A stretch of 64,000 bases of DNA from CAMFLJ01 sp965279255 (GCA_965279255.1 OZ257146.1:3100001-3164000), one strand, 5' to 3'. Counted from the first letter of the stretch, positions 16,012 to 25,175 are shown. Numbers and translations: made by a program. The notes: generated by a model from the sequence alone, not told the origin.

Positions 16012-17919
16012 TCACGGTTGGGCCGAGACCGTCCCGGGCGCCGCGGGCCGGGTGCGGCGCTGGCTCCGGCGGGCGGCCGGGCCCTCGAGGCCGCGCTCGA
16101 GGTTGGCCGCGGAGTTGACGAGTCCGATGTGGGAGAACGCCTGGGGGAAGTTGCCGAGCATGCGCCCGGCCACCGGGTCGTACTCCTCGGACAGCAGGCC
16201 CACGTCGTTGCGCAGGGCGAGGAGCCTCTCGAAGATCTCCCGCGCCTCGTCGAGGCGCCCGATCAGCACCAGGTTGTCGACCAGCCAGAAGGTGGTGAGC
16301 AGGAACGAGCCCTCGCCGGGCGGCAGCCCGTCGACCGTGGTCGTGCCGTCGTCGCCCCCACCGGCGTCGCGGTCGGCGTCGGCGACGGGATCGCGCTCAT
16401 GGCGGGCATCGGTGCGGTACCGCTGCACGAAGCCATCGACGAGCAGCTCGCGCTCGATGGCCTCGACGGTGGCCACGATGCGCGCGTCGTCGGGCGGCAG
16501 GAACCCGACCAGGGCGAGCATGAGCAGCGAGGCGTCCATCTCGTCGCAGCCGTAGTACTGGGTGAACGCGCCGACCTCGGCGTTCCAGCCCTTGTCGCAG
16601 ACCTCGTCGTGGATCTCGTCGCGCAGCCGCCGCCATCGGGCGAGCGGCTCCTCCGGGCGCTCGGCCTCGCAGAGCTTCACCCACCGGTCGACGGCGACCC
16701 ACGCCATGACCTTCGAGTGCACGAAGTGGCGCTGGGGGCCCCGGACCTCCCAGATGCCGTCGTCGGGGAGCTGCCAGACCTTGCCCACGTGCTCCACGAG
16801 GATGCGGCAGAGGGCCCAGCTGTCGTGGGGCAGAGGGTCCTCGAGCGCCTCGGCGGTGTGGAACATCATGTCCAGCACCTCGCCGTAGACGTCGAGCTGG
16901 AACTGCCCGCTGGCGCCGTTGCCCACGCGCACCGGGGCCGATCCCTCGTAGCCGGCCAGCCACGGGATCTCGTACTCGTCGAGGCGTCGCTCCCCGGCCA
17001 CGCCGTACATGATCTGGAGCTTGTCGGGGCTGCCCGCCACCGCCCGGCGGAGCCATTCGCTCCACACCGCGGCCTCCTGCCGGAACCCGTTCTCGAGCAG
17101 GGCGTTCAGCGTGAAGGTCGCGTCGCGCAGCCAGCAGTAGCGGTAGTCCCAGTTGCGGACGCTGCCGATCCACTCCGGCAGCGAGGTGGTGGCGGCCGCG
17201 GCGATGCCGCCCGTGGGCTCGTAGCTGAGGGCCTTGAGGGTGAGCAGCGACCGCACCACGGCCTCACGCCAGGGGCCGGCCGCCGTGCACGCGCCGACCC
17301 AGTCGTGCCACCACCGGGTGGTGGACTCCAGCGCGGCGTCGACGTCGGGGGCCTCGGGCGGCACCTCGTGGGACGGGAACCAGGCCAGGGCGAACGACTC
17401 CTGCGAGCCCTCGGTCACCTCGAACCCGGCGAAGGTGGTCAGGTCGCGGCCGTGGGTCACCACGCTGCTGTGGAGGACGACGCCGTCGGCGCCACCGCGC
17501 GCCTCCACTCCCCCGTCGTGATGGCGCACCCACGGCACCAGCGCCCCGTAGTCGAAGCGGACGACCACCTCGGAGCCGAAGCGCACCGTGCCCTCGATGC
17601 CGCGCACGACGCGGACGATGGCCGGGTGCTCGAGATCGCTGCGGGGCATGAAGTCGATGACGACCGCCCGCCCGCTCTCGGTGGCGAAGGTCGTCTCCAG
17701 CACCATCGTGTCGGGGCGGTACGCCCGCTCGACCGACACCACCGGCTCGGAGGGGCTCACGATCCAGCGCCCGTTGCGCGTGTCGCCGAGCAGCGCGGCG
17801 AACGACGCGGCCGAGTCGATCCGGGGCGCGCACCACCAGTCGATGGAGCCGTCGAGGCCGACCAGGGCGACCGTCCGTGCGTCGCCGATGATGGCGTAGT
17901 CCTCGATGCGAGACGGCAC
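16012..17919 (-). CDS. glycoside hydrolase family 15 protein (glucoamylase/trehalase-like)
   Basis: A 635-residue GH15 protein. The N-terminal super-sandwich domain starts SRIEDYAIIGDARTVALVGL and contains GSIDWWCAPRID. The alpha6/alpha6 barrel has SVRNWDYRYCWLRDATFTL and, later, GCDEMDASLLMLALVGFLP. Actinobacterial members include trehalases and glucan 1,4-alpha-glucosidases; substrate choice cannot be read here. There is no signal peptide, so it acts on intracellular sugar. GTG start at 17919, divergent from zwf, with a sugar transporter nearby. Confidence 0.9.
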   Translation of the reverse strand: MPSRIEDYAIIGDARTVALVGLDGSIDWWCAPRIDSAASFAALLGDTRNGRWIVSPSEPVVSVERAYRPDTMVLETTFATESGRAVVIDFMPRSDLEHPAIVRVVRGIEGTVRFGSEVVVRFDYGALVPWVRHHDGGVEARGGADGVVLHSSVVTHGRDLTTFAGFEVTEGSQESFALAWFPSHEVPPEAPDVDAALESTTRWWHDWVGACTAAGPWREAVVRSLLTLKALSYEPTGGIAAAATTSLPEWIGSVRNWDYRYCWLRDATFTLNALLENGFRQEAAVWSEWLRRAVAGSPDKLQIMYGVAGERRLDEYEIPWLAGYEGSAPVRVGNGASGQFQLDVYGEVLDMMFHTAEALEDPLPHDSWALCRILVEHVGKVWQLPDDGIWEVRGPQRHFVHSKVMAWVAVDRWVKLCEAERPEEPLARWRRLRDEIHDEVCDKGWNAEVGAFTQYYGCDEMDASLLMLALVGFLPPDDARIVATVEAIERELLVDGFVQRYRTDARHERDPVADADRDAGGGDDGTTTVDGLPPGEGSFLLTTFWLVDNLVLIGRLDEAREIFERLLALRNDVGLLSEEYDPVAGRMLGNFPQAFSHIGLVNSAANLERGLEGPAARRSQRRTRPAAPGTVSAQP

Positions 17920-17954
17920 GTGCCGACACTCCCCCCGTCACTGGCGCCGGTGGC

Positions 17955-17960
17955 TACGGT
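17955..17960 (+). promoter_or_regulatory. -10-like hexamer of zwf
   Basis: TACGGT lies 36 nt upstream of ATG 17997 in the 77-bp divergent gap. No convincing -35 is seen. Confidence 0.35.
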
Positions 17961-17996
17961 TTGGCGCCGCCTCAGTCTCGCCCGGGAGCCTCATCC

Positions 17997-19412
17997 ATGC
18001 CGCTATCCCCACTGGCCAACCAGCCCAGGTCCGACCTCCTCGTGATGTTCGGGGCCTCGGGTGACCTGGCCAAGAAGAAGCTCTTCCCCGCCGTGTACCG
18101 GCTCGAGAAGCGGGGTCTGCTGGGGGTGCCGGTCATCGGCGTCGCCCTCGACGACTGGACCGACGACGACCTGCGCGCCCACGCCCGGGCCGCCATCGAG
18201 GAGGAGGGCGAGCCCTGGGACCAGGCCGCCTTCGAGCGCCTCGCCGCCAACATGCACTACGTGTCCGGCGACTACGCCGACCCCACGACCTTCGAGAAGG
18301 TCCGCGACCTCGCCGGTGGCGCGGCCCACCCGATCTTCCACCTGGCCATCCCGCCCTTCCTGTTCGGGGCCGTGGCGACCGGCATCGCCGCGGTCGGCCT
18401 CGACCGAGGCGCCCGCCTCATCATCGAGAAGCCGTTCGGCCGCGACTACCAGTCGGCGGTCGAGCTCAACGCCACGCTGCACGCCCACTTCGCCGAGTCG
18501 GCGATCTTCCGCATCGACCACTTCATCGGCAAGGAGGCCACGCGGAACCTGCTCGTCACCCGGTTCGCCAACGCCATCACCGAGCCCCTCTGGAACCGCA
18601 ACGTGGTCTCCGCGGTGAAGATCACCATGGCCGAGGCCTTCGGCGTCGAGGACCGCGGCGCCTTCTACGACTCCGTCGGCGCCATGCGCGACGTCATGCA
18701 GAACCACCTCCTGCAGATGGTGGCCATCCTCGGCATGGAGCAGCCGGTCAACGAGGGCTCCAAGGCGCTGCGCGACGAGAAGGGCAAGGTCCTCGAGGCC
18801 GCCCGCGTCGTCGACCCGCAGCACTTCGTCCGGGGCCAGTACGACGGCTACCTCGACGTCGTCGGGGTGAAGCCGGGCTCCGACACCGAGACCTACGCCG
18901 CCTTCCGCCTCGACATCGACTCGCCCCGCTGGAGCGGCGTGCCGTTCTTCCTGCGGGCCGGCAAGGCCATGGGCAACACGGTCACCGAGATGACCCTCGA
19001 GTTCAAGCGGCCGCCCCGCCCGCTGTGGATCGCCGAGCACTCCCACATCGCCCGCAACTCGATCCGCATCGAGGTGAAGCCGGAGAGCTTCGACTCCCTC
19101 ACCTGGCTGCGGAAGGAGCCCGGCGAGGAGATGATGCCCGCCGCCATCACCCTGGCGCCCGCGCCCGACGAGCGGGCCGACACCGGCCCCGAGCCCTACG
19201 AGCTCCTGATCGAGGAGGCGATGAACGGTGACCCGACGCTCTTCGCCCGCGAGGACACCGTGCTCGAGTCGTGGCGCATCGTCGAGCGCATCCTCACCGA
19301 CTACCCGCCGGTGGAGACCTACGCCCAGGGCTCCTGGGGCCCGAAGGGCGCCAGCGCCCTCGTGCGAGGCCACGGTGGCTGGCCGGAGGAGCCCCCGGGC
19401 GGCGACGCGTGA
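17997..19412 (+). CDS. zwf: glucose-6-phosphate 1-dehydrogenase
   Basis: A 471-residue enzyme that oxidises glucose 6-phosphate to 6-phosphogluconolactone with NADP+ (oxidative pentose phosphate pathway). The coenzyme motif is GASGDL (19-24); EKPFG (144-148) and the active-site RIDHFIGKE (172-180, catalytic His) are intact. ATG 17997 follows GGGAG by 8 nt. Its stop overlaps the start of a histidine phosphatase gene by 4 nt (GTGA). It is divergent from the GH15 gene. Confidence 0.96.
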   Translation: MPLSPLANQPRSDLLVMFGASGDLAKKKLFPAVYRLEKRGLLGVPVIGVALDDWTDDDLRAHARAAIEEEGEPWDQAAFERLAANMHYVSGDYADPTTFEKVRDLAGGAAHPIFHLAIPPFLFGAVATGIAAVGLDRGARLIIEKPFGRDYQSAVELNATLHAHFAESAIFRIDHFIGKEATRNLLVTRFANAITEPLWNRNVVSAVKITMAEAFGVEDRGAFYDSVGAMRDVMQNHLLQMVAILGMEQPVNEGSKALRDEKGKVLEAARVVDPQHFVRGQYDGYLDVVGVKPGSDTETYAAFRLDIDSPRWSGVPFFLRAGKAMGNTVTEMTLEFKRPPRPLWIAEHSHIARNSIRIEVKPESFDSLTWLRKEPGEEMMPAAITLAPAPDERADTGPEPYELLIEEAMNGDPTLFAREDTVLESWRIVERILTDYPPVETYAQGSWGPKGASALVRGHGGWPEEPPGGDA

Positions 19413-19996
19413 GCGAGACCGAGCGCACAGGGCGGCCGCACCTGTTCGTCATCCGCCACGGTGCCACCGAGTGGAGCCGGAACGGGCGCCACACCGGCAC
19501 CACCGACCTGCCCCTGCTCCCCGACGGCGAAGCGCAGGCCCGCGCCACCGCCAAGCTGGTGGAGGGCCAGGAGTTCGCGCTCGTGCTCACGTCCCCGCTC
19601 CAACGGGCCCGCCACACCTGTGAGCTCGTCGGCCTCGCCGCCCAGGCCGAGGTCGACGAGGACCTCCGCGAGTTCGACTACGGCAGCTACGAGGGCATCA
19701 CCACGTCCGAGATCCGCGAGACCGTCCCCGGCTGGACCGTCTGGACCCACCCCTGCCCCGGCGGCGAGACCCTCGAGCAGGCCGCGGTGCGGGTCGACCG
19801 GGTGATCGCGCGGGCCCGGGCCGCCGACGGTGACGTGGCGGTGTTCGCCCACGGCCACATCCTGCGGATCCTCACCGCCCGGTGGTGCGAGCTCGACCCG
19901 ATCGAGGGCCGCCGGTTCGTGCTCCACACCGCCACGCTCTCCGAGCTGGGCTGGGAGCGCGACGACCCCGCGATCATCCTCTGGAACTCCCGCTAG
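19409..19996 (+). CDS. histidine phosphatase family protein
   Basis: A 195-residue phosphoglycerate-mutase-like phosphatase. The phospho-acceptor is His17 in VIRHGATEW, with SPLQRARHT, DYGSYEG and a second catalytic His in VFAHGHILRIL. GTG 19409 overlaps the zwf stop. Translational coupling to zwf suggests action on a sugar phosphate or related acid, but the substrate is not determined by the sequence. Confidence 0.92.
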   Translation: MSETERTGRPHLFVIRHGATEWSRNGRHTGTTDLPLLPDGEAQARATAKLVEGQEFALVLTSPLQRARHTCELVGLAAQAEVDEDLREFDYGSYEGITTSEIRETVPGWTVWTHPCPGGETLEQAAVRVDRVIARARAADGDVAVFAHGHILRILTARWCELDPIEGRRFVLHTATLSELGWERDDPAIILWNSR

Positions 19997-20029
19997 CGGA
20001 AGATCCGCGTCAGCCCGTTGGGCGCGCCC

Positions 20030-20035
20030 TAGGTT
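20030..20035 (+). promoter_or_regulatory. -10-like hexamer of the sugar porter
   Basis: TAGGTT lies 35 nt before GTG 20071, with no convincing -35. It may give the transporter its own transcript separate from zwf. Confidence 0.3.
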
Positions 20036-20070
20036 GCGCGGGCACCACTGGACCGACCGAGGGGGGCGGC

Positions 20071-21543
20071 GTGGCCACCGAGACGACGGCAACGACGAGC
20101 ACCGAGACCGAGGGCCGCAGGTTCGGCGTCTGGCTGCTGATGGTCGGCGTGGTGATCATGCTGGCCGGCCTGTTGTTCGGCTACGACCAGGGTGTCATCG
20201 CCGGTGCCCTCGAGGGCATCCAGAACAGCTTCCACGTGAGCAGCACGATGACCGAGGTCATCACCAGCTGGGTCACCCTCGGCGCCCTCTTCGGCGCACT
20301 GTTCGCCGGCTACCTGGCCGACAGGCTGGGCCGGAAGCCCACCATCCTCCTCGCCGCCGGGCTCTTCGTCGTCGGTGCCCTCCTGGAGGCGTTCTCCCCC
20401 GGCACCGCGGTGCTCGTGGTCGGCCGCCTGGTCGTGGGCTTCGGTGTCGGCGTGGCCTCGGTCGCCGCGCCGCTGTACGCCGCCGAGCAGGCCCCCACCC
20501 ACCTGCGCGGCCGCTTCGTCTCCACCTACCAGCTCGCCATCACCATCGGCATCTTCATCGCCTACTTCGTCGACCAGCAGCTCACCAACGGCGACATGTG
20601 GCGGGTGATGCTCGGCGTCTCCGCGGTGCCCGGCGTGCTGCTGCTCATCGCCATGGCGCCGATGCCCGAGTCGACCCGCTGGCTGGTCGGGGCGGGCCGG
20701 CGCAAGGAGGCCACCGCCGCGCTCACCAAGGTGCGGCCCGACGTCGACGTCGAGGCCACGCTCGACGACATCGAGGAGGCGGTGAAGGCCGAGCAGGCCG
20801 ACCGGGCCAGCTGGGGCGAGGTGTTCGCCCGCTCGGTGCGCAAGCCGCTGACGGTCGCGGTCGGCCTCGCCGTCGCTCAGCAGATCACCGGCATCAACGC
20901 CATCATCTACTACGCCGACTCGATCTTCGCGAAGGCCGGCTTCGCCACCCCGGCCGACCAGGCCGCGGCCACCACGTGGGCCATCGGCGCGGTGAACGTG
21001 CTGGCCACCCTCATCGCCGTGGCCTACGTCGACCGCTTCGGGCGGCGCCCCCTCCTGCTGTGCGGCCTCGTCGGCATGGCCAGCAGCCTCATCACCGTGG
21101 GCATCGCCTTCCACTACATGGACAGGGTCGACACCTCGGGTGCGGGGACGGGCGGGCCCACCACCGCCGGCATCATCACCCTCGTCGCTCTCGTCGTGTT
21201 CATCGCCTCGTTCGCCTTCTCGCTCGGGCCCGTGGTCTGGACCGTCATCAACGAGGTGTTCCCCGGCCGCATCCGGGGCCGGGCCGTCGCCTTCGCCACC
21301 GCGGTCAACTGGGGCGCCGCCTTCCTCGTGAGCGAGTTCTTCCTCACCCTCCTCGACTGGCTGGGCAGCTCGGCCACGTTCTGGCTGTTCGCCTTCTTCG
21401 CCATCGTGGCCTTCGTGTGGATCTTCAAGAAGGTGCCCGAGACCAAGGGCCGCACCCTCGAGGACATCCAGAAGCTGTGGGACGCCGACGACCCGGTGGC
21501 CGCCCAGCGCGCCGCCGAGAAGGGCCCCGCCGGCGCCCTCTGA
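20071..21543 (+). CDS. sugar porter family MFS transporter
   Basis: A 490-residue, 12-helix sugar:proton symporter. Signatures: GYDQGVIAGALEGI (helix 1), GRKP and loop RLGRK, PESTRWLV after helix 6, the sugar-binding QQITGINAIIYY in helix 7, DRFGRRPLL, and PETKGRTLEDI at the C-terminus. GTG 20071 follows a purine-rich GAGGGGGG. It probably imports a hexose or pentose that feeds the adjacent glucose-6-phosphate dehydrogenase. Confidence 0.94.
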   Translation: MATETTATTSTETEGRRFGVWLLMVGVVIMLAGLLFGYDQGVIAGALEGIQNSFHVSSTMTEVITSWVTLGALFGALFAGYLADRLGRKPTILLAAGLFVVGALLEAFSPGTAVLVVGRLVVGFGVGVASVAAPLYAAEQAPTHLRGRFVSTYQLAITIGIFIAYFVDQQLTNGDMWRVMLGVSAVPGVLLLIAMAPMPESTRWLVGAGRRKEATAALTKVRPDVDVEATLDDIEEAVKAEQADRASWGEVFARSVRKPLTVAVGLAVAQQITGINAIIYYADSIFAKAGFATPADQAAATTWAIGAVNVLATLIAVAYVDRFGRRPLLLCGLVGMASSLITVGIAFHYMDRVDTSGAGTGGPTTAGIITLVALVVFIASFAFSLGPVVWTVINEVFPGRIRGRAVAFATAVNWGAAFLVSEFFLTLLDWLGSSATFWLFAFFAIVAFVWIFKKVPETKGRTLEDIQKLWDADDPVAAQRAAEKGPAGAL

Positions 21544-21566
21544 CGCCGCCAGCCGCCGCTCCCGGC

Positions 21567-22451
21567 TCAGGCGTCGGGACCGAGCACCGACCGCAGCGTC
21601 GCCAGCGACTCGAGCCGGGCCCGCTCGAGCAGGGCTTCGAGGAAGGCGTCCACGGGGATCGTGTCATCGACCACCAGCGGCGTGAGGTCGACGGCCAGAG
21701 CCACCTGCTCGGCGAGGTCGGGCGCGGCCTCGTCGTCGAACGTGGCGTTCCCGTGGCGGCGGCCCACCCCGGCGCGGTCGTAGCGCTTGCCCTCCAGCTG
21801 ACTGGGGAAGCAGTCGAGCAGCGCCTGGAGCAGCTCGTCGTGGCCGCTCACGTCGAGGCGCACCCGGTCGGCCGGCACCAGCCAGTCGAGCGACCGCCAG
21901 CCCTCGACGCCGAGCAGTCGCTCCGGCCGGGCCTCGGGCGGAAGCGACCGGCAGGCATCGACCGTGGCCAGGGCGACGGCGGCGTGGGTGACGTGGCGGT
22001 CGAGCGGGTCGTGCCCGACCACGACCGACGGGCGGGCGGCCTCGATGAGGCAGGCGAGCTCGGCGACGAGCGCGGCCCTCGTCGTCGGGTCACGGACCTC
22101 ACCGCTCGTGTGGCCGAGCTGCACCTGGAGCCCGTAGCCACCCACGAGCGCGGCTGCCCGCTGCTCGGCGCGACGCCGGGCCACGAGCTCGGCGGCATCG
22201 ATGCCCTCGGTGCTCGCGCCCCGTGCGCTGCCGGCCCCGTCGGTGCACACCACGCCGGTGAACCACCGGTCGGCGCGTCCGGCGCACGACACCACGCCCC
22301 ACGCCCCGCCCAGCTCGAGGTCGTCGGGGTGTGCCGCGATGCCGAGCACGGTCGTGCGCCGCACCGCGTCGGCGACCCGTGCGCCGTCGGGGACGAGCAC
22401 GTCGATCCGGCCCGTCCGGCCGGCCCCCAGCACGTCGTCGAGCGCCACCAC
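21567..22451 (-). CDS. PIG-L family deacetylase
   Basis: A 294-residue LmbE/PIG-L fold deacetylase. The zinc motif AHPDDLELG (40-48) and the downstream GHDPLDRHVTH are intact. Known relatives remove acetyl groups from N-acetylglucosaminyl compounds, including MshB (mycothiol synthesis) and Mca (mycothiol conjugate amidase). This one does not match MshB closely enough by eye to name it. It is divergent from the flavodoxin-like gene. Confidence 0.88.
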   Translation of the reverse strand: MVALDDVLGAGRTGRIDVLVPDGARVADAVRRTTVLGIAAHPDDLELGGAWGVVSCAGRADRWFTGVVCTDGAGSARGASTEGIDAAELVARRRAEQRAAALVGGYGLQVQLGHTSGEVRDPTTRAALVAELACLIEAARPSVVVGHDPLDRHVTHAAVALATVDACRSLPPEARPERLLGVEGWRSLDWLVPADRVRLDVSGHDELLQALLDCFPSQLEGKRYDRAGVGRRHGNATFDDEAAPDLAEQVALAVDLTPLVVDDTIPVDAFLEALLERARLESLATLRSVLGPDA

Positions 22452-22544
22452 GACGGCGAGCGTAGGGCCACGCCCCCGCTCCCCGTCCGGCAGCGGCGGC
22501 TCCTTCGCTAGCCTCGCCGGGTCCGCTCACCTCTGGAGCCCCTG

Positions 22545-23087
22545 TTGCGCGTCCTCGTCGCCCATGCCAGTGCCCACGGCTCCACCGCCGAGATCGCCAC
22601 GCGCCTCGCCGAGTCGCTCGCCGCCGCCGGGCCCGACGTCGACGTGCGGGCGGTGGCCGACGTGGCCTCGCTCAGCGGGTACGACGCCGCCGTCATCGGC
22701 AGCGCCATCCACGACGGCGCCTGGATCTCCGACGCCCACTGGTTCCTCCGCGAGCACAAGGCGGCCCTGGCCAAGCGGCCGACGTGGCTGTTCAGCGTCA
22801 GCTCGGTCGGCGCCACCTCGAGCGCCTACGGCTCGTTCGGCACCGCCGTGCAGCGCCGCACCCGCCGCGATCCGCGGGCGATCTACGAGGCCCGCAAGGC
22901 CCTCGGTCACGTCGACCACCACCAGTTCGCCGGCGTGGTCACCCCCGAGGACTGGAGCAAGGGCTCCATCAGGATGTTCAAGCTCCTGGGCGGCACCTTC
23001 GGGGACCACCGGGACTGGGACGACGTCGAGCAGTGGGCCGCCGAGATCGGTCAGGCCCTCACGACCGGCGAGGCCAACAGACGCTGA
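22545..23087 (+). CDS. flavodoxin domain-containing protein
   Basis: A 180-residue flavodoxin-like protein. FMN-phosphate loop HASAHGSTAEIATRLAESL (7-25), then AAVIGSAIHDGAWIS and a Trp-rich end. It resembles the HemG/menaquinone-dependent protoporphyrinogen-oxidase-like group. The start is TTG 22545, with GGAG 7 nt upstream; no ATG or GTG fits. The next gene is a thiolase 34 nt on. Its electron-transfer partner is unknown. Confidence 0.87.
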   Translation: MRVLVAHASAHGSTAEIATRLAESLAAAGPDVDVRAVADVASLSGYDAAVIGSAIHDGAWISDAHWFLREHKAALAKRPTWLFSVSSVGATSSAYGSFGTAVQRRTRRDPRAIYEARKALGHVDHHQFAGVVTPEDWSKGSIRMFKLLGGTFGDHRDWDDVEQWAAEIGQALTTGEANRR

Positions 23088-23121
23088 GACGGGCGCCGAG
23101 GGCGCCCGAGGGGAGGACCAG

Positions 23122-24315
23122 ATGGGCGACGCGGTGATCGTCGACGTGGTGCGCACGCCGGGGGGCCGGCGCAACGGATCGCTCTCGGGGTGGCACCCGG
23201 CCGACCTGGCCGGCGAGGTGCTCTCGACCCTGGTGGAGCGCAACGACCTCGACCCCGCGCTGGTCGAGGACGTGATCATGGGCTGCGTGTCACAGGTCGG
23301 CGCCCAGGGCCTCAACGTCGGGCGCAACGCGGTGCTGGCCGCCGGGTTCCCCGAGTCGGTGCCGGCCACCACCATCGACCGCCAGTGCGGCTCGTCGCAG
23401 CAGGCCGCGGCGTTCGCCGCCCAGGCCGTCATGGCCGGCGTGCACGACATCGTGATCGCCGCCGGGGTCGAGGTCATGAGCCTGGTGCCCATGGGGGCCA
23501 CGTTCGGCCAGGGCGTCGGGTTCCCGTTCGGGCCCCGGGTCGAGCGGCGCTACGCCGACGCCGGTGGCCTCATCCCCCAGGGCCTCTCGGCCGAGCTCAT
23601 CGCCAAGGAGTGGGGGCTCTCGCGCACGGAGATCGACGAGTTCTCGGCCACCTCGCAGCAGCGGGCGGCGCGGGCCCGCGACGAGGGTCGCTTCGAGCGG
23701 GAGATCCTGCCGGTGGCGGCCCGCCGCCGTGACAAGGAGACGGGCGAGATCGTGCCCGTCGACGGCCTGGTCCGCGCCGACGAGGGCATCCGCGACGACA
23801 CCACCGTCGAGACCCTCGCCCGCCTCAAGCCGGCGTTCGACCCCGAGGGCGTCATCACCGCGGGCAACTCCTCGCAGATCACCGACGGCGCCTCCGCCGC
23901 GCTGATCATGAGCGAGGCCGCCGCCGAGCGCCTGGGGCTCACCCCCCGGGCCCGGTTCCACGCCTTCGCCCTGGCGGGGGTCGACCCCCGCATCATGCTC
24001 ACCGGCCCCATCCCCGCAACCGCCAAGGTGCTGGAGAAGGCCGGCCTCGCCCTCGACGACATCGACCTGATCGAGATCAACGAGGCCTTCGCCCCGGTCG
24101 TGCTGGCCTGGGAGCGGGAGCTGCACCCCGACATGGAGAAGGTGAACGTGAACGGCGGCGCCATCGCCCTCGGGCATCCGCTCGGGGCGTCGGGCACGCG
24201 GCTGCTCGCCACCCTTCTCTGCGAGCTCGAGCGCACCGACGGCCGCTGGGGCCTGCAGACGATGTGCGAGGGCGGTGGCCTGGCCAACGCCACCGTCATC
24301 GAGCGCCTGGGCTGA
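23122..24315 (+). CDS. acetyl-CoA C-acyltransferase (thiolase)
   Basis: A 397-residue thiolase with the acyl-accepting Cys89 (DRQCGSSQQ), the His352 motif GGAIALGHPLGASG and the second Cys382 (MCEGGGLA). It cleaves 3-ketoacyl-CoA in beta-oxidation or condenses acetyl-CoA. ATG 23122 follows GGGGAGGA. No hydratase or dehydrogenase partner sits next to it. The length and all catalytic residues are normal. Confidence 0.95.
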   Translation: MGDAVIVDVVRTPGGRRNGSLSGWHPADLAGEVLSTLVERNDLDPALVEDVIMGCVSQVGAQGLNVGRNAVLAAGFPESVPATTIDRQCGSSQQAAAFAAQAVMAGVHDIVIAAGVEVMSLVPMGATFGQGVGFPFGPRVERRYADAGGLIPQGLSAELIAKEWGLSRTEIDEFSATSQQRAARARDEGRFEREILPVAARRRDKETGEIVPVDGLVRADEGIRDDTTVETLARLKPAFDPEGVITAGNSSQITDGASAALIMSEAAAERLGLTPRARFHAFALAGVDPRIMLTGPIPATAKVLEKAGLALDDIDLIEINEAFAPVVLAWERELHPDMEKVNVNGGAIALGHPLGASGTRLLATLLCELERTDGRWGLQTMCEGGGLANATVIERLG

Positions 24316-24406
24316 GGTCACCACCCGGGCCGTCGGCCCCCGCGCCGACCGGGTCGGAGGGGCGCGACCTAGCCTGGGAGGGTCCCCGAGCGCGAGGATC
24401 GACCCC

Positions 24407-24721
24407 GTGAAGCACCCCATCGTCAACGGCGCCGTCGTGGTCGGTGCCGTCGCCGCCCTGCTCGCCGGCTTCGGCGTGTTCCCCGTGCTGGTCGCCGCCG
24501 CGGGGTTCTGGCTCATCCTCCGCGTGGGGGTGCTGATGCTCGGCGGGCTGGCCCGGCCGATCCCCGAGGCGCCCCCGGCGGGCGAGCTGCGCAAGGTCAA
24601 GATCGCCTACCGGTGCGAGATCTGCGGGGCCGAGGTGCGCATGACGGTGGCGCCCGACGCCGACCCCGAGCCCCCTCGCCACTGCCAGGACGAGATGACC
24701 CTCATGACCCCGGTGGAATGA
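24407..24721 (+). CDS. small membrane protein with C-terminal zinc-ribbon-like end
   Basis: A 104-residue protein with two hydrophobic segments (about 7-25 and 27-46) and a soluble C-terminal end carrying CEIC and a later HC, a possible metal site. GTG 24407 follows GAGGA, with a -10-like TAGCCT (24370-24375) upstream. The function is unknown. It lies between thiolase and crgA, convergent with crgA. Confidence 0.7.
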   Translation: MKHPIVNGAVVVGAVAALLAGFGVFPVLVAAAGFWLILRVGVLMLGGLARPIPEAPPAGELRKVKIAYRCEICGAEVRMTVAPDADPEPPRHCQDEMTLMTPVE

Positions 24722-24730
24722 CCTGAGCGG

Positions 24731-24739
24731 TTGTCCACA
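24731..24739 (+). other. DnaA-box-like nonamer
   Basis: TTGTCCACA is the actinobacterial form of the DnaA box (one base from TTATCCACA). It lies in the convergent gap between the small membrane protein and crgA. A degenerate inverted copy may follow (CTGGGGACA, 24742-24750). A single box does not make an origin. Confidence 0.4.
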
Positions 24740-24762
24740 GCCTGGGGACAGGGCTGGGGAGG

Positions 24763-24778
24763 GTTACGCCGTTGTAAC
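24763..24778. promoter_or_regulatory. GTTAC-n6-GTAAC palindrome
   Basis: Perfect 5-bp arms with a 6-bp spacer. The spacing is that of GlnR half-site pairs (GTnAC-n6-GnAAC), but the site lies between two gene 3' ends, so a promoter role is doubtful. Confidence 0.3.
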
Positions 24779-24837
24779 TTGCCGTCCACCTCGGTGACAG
24801 GGGCGCGAGGGCGTCGACGGCCCGTGCGACCGCGAGG

Positions 24838-25167
24838 TCAGCGGTACTGCGTGGCGGCCACGATGCCGCCGAGGATCGACGCCAGCCCGGCGAGCAGCCA
24901 CCAGTTGCTGGAGGCGCCGGGCAGCACCATGTCGACGTAGTGCAGGAAGATGAACAGCACCCCGAGCACGATCAGGCCCAGGATCACGAACGGCAGCCAG
25001 CGAGGGCTCGTCTTCATCGACTTGGGCACCGGCGGCGTGTACCGGGTCGAGGCCTCCGGGGTGCGGCCGCCCGAGCCCTTGCCCCTGGCGGACTTCGTGG
25101 GGCCGCCCTTGGGGGTGACCTGCCCGCCGGTGCGGCGGGTCGGAGCGGGGCGCTTGTCGCTGGCCAT
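24838..25167 (-). CDS. crgA: cell division protein CrgA
   Basis: A 109-residue protein with a Lys/Pro/Thr-rich cytoplasmic N-terminus (about 1-50), then two transmembrane helices: SPRWLPFVILGLIVLGVLFI and WWLLAGLASILGGIVAATQYR (the conserved CrgA end). CrgA interacts with FtsZ and PBPs at the septum. ATG 25167 is preceded 8 nt upstream by TAAGGT, suggesting a leaderless transcript; the longer frame to 25332 would cover the divergent trpG promoter. Its place beside trpG and pknB matches Mycobacterium. Confidence 0.9.
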   Translation of the reverse strand: MASDKRPAPTRRTGGQVTPKGGPTKSARGKGSGGRTPEASTRYTPPVPKSMKTSPRWLPFVILGLIVLGVLFIFLHYVDMVLPGASSNWWLLAGLASILGGIVAATQYR

Positions 25168-25175
25168 GGTCGGCG

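Noticed and set aside
11433..18045. Very long plus-strand open frames opposite the ATPase, TrkA and GH15 genes
   Set aside because: His/Gly/Asp/Val-rich translations with no domain logic; the minus strand carries complete enzyme motifs.
24763..24778. GlnR operator
   Set aside because: Spacing fits GTnAC-n6-GnAAC, but it is between two gene 3' ends with no promoter to control and only one pair of half-sites.
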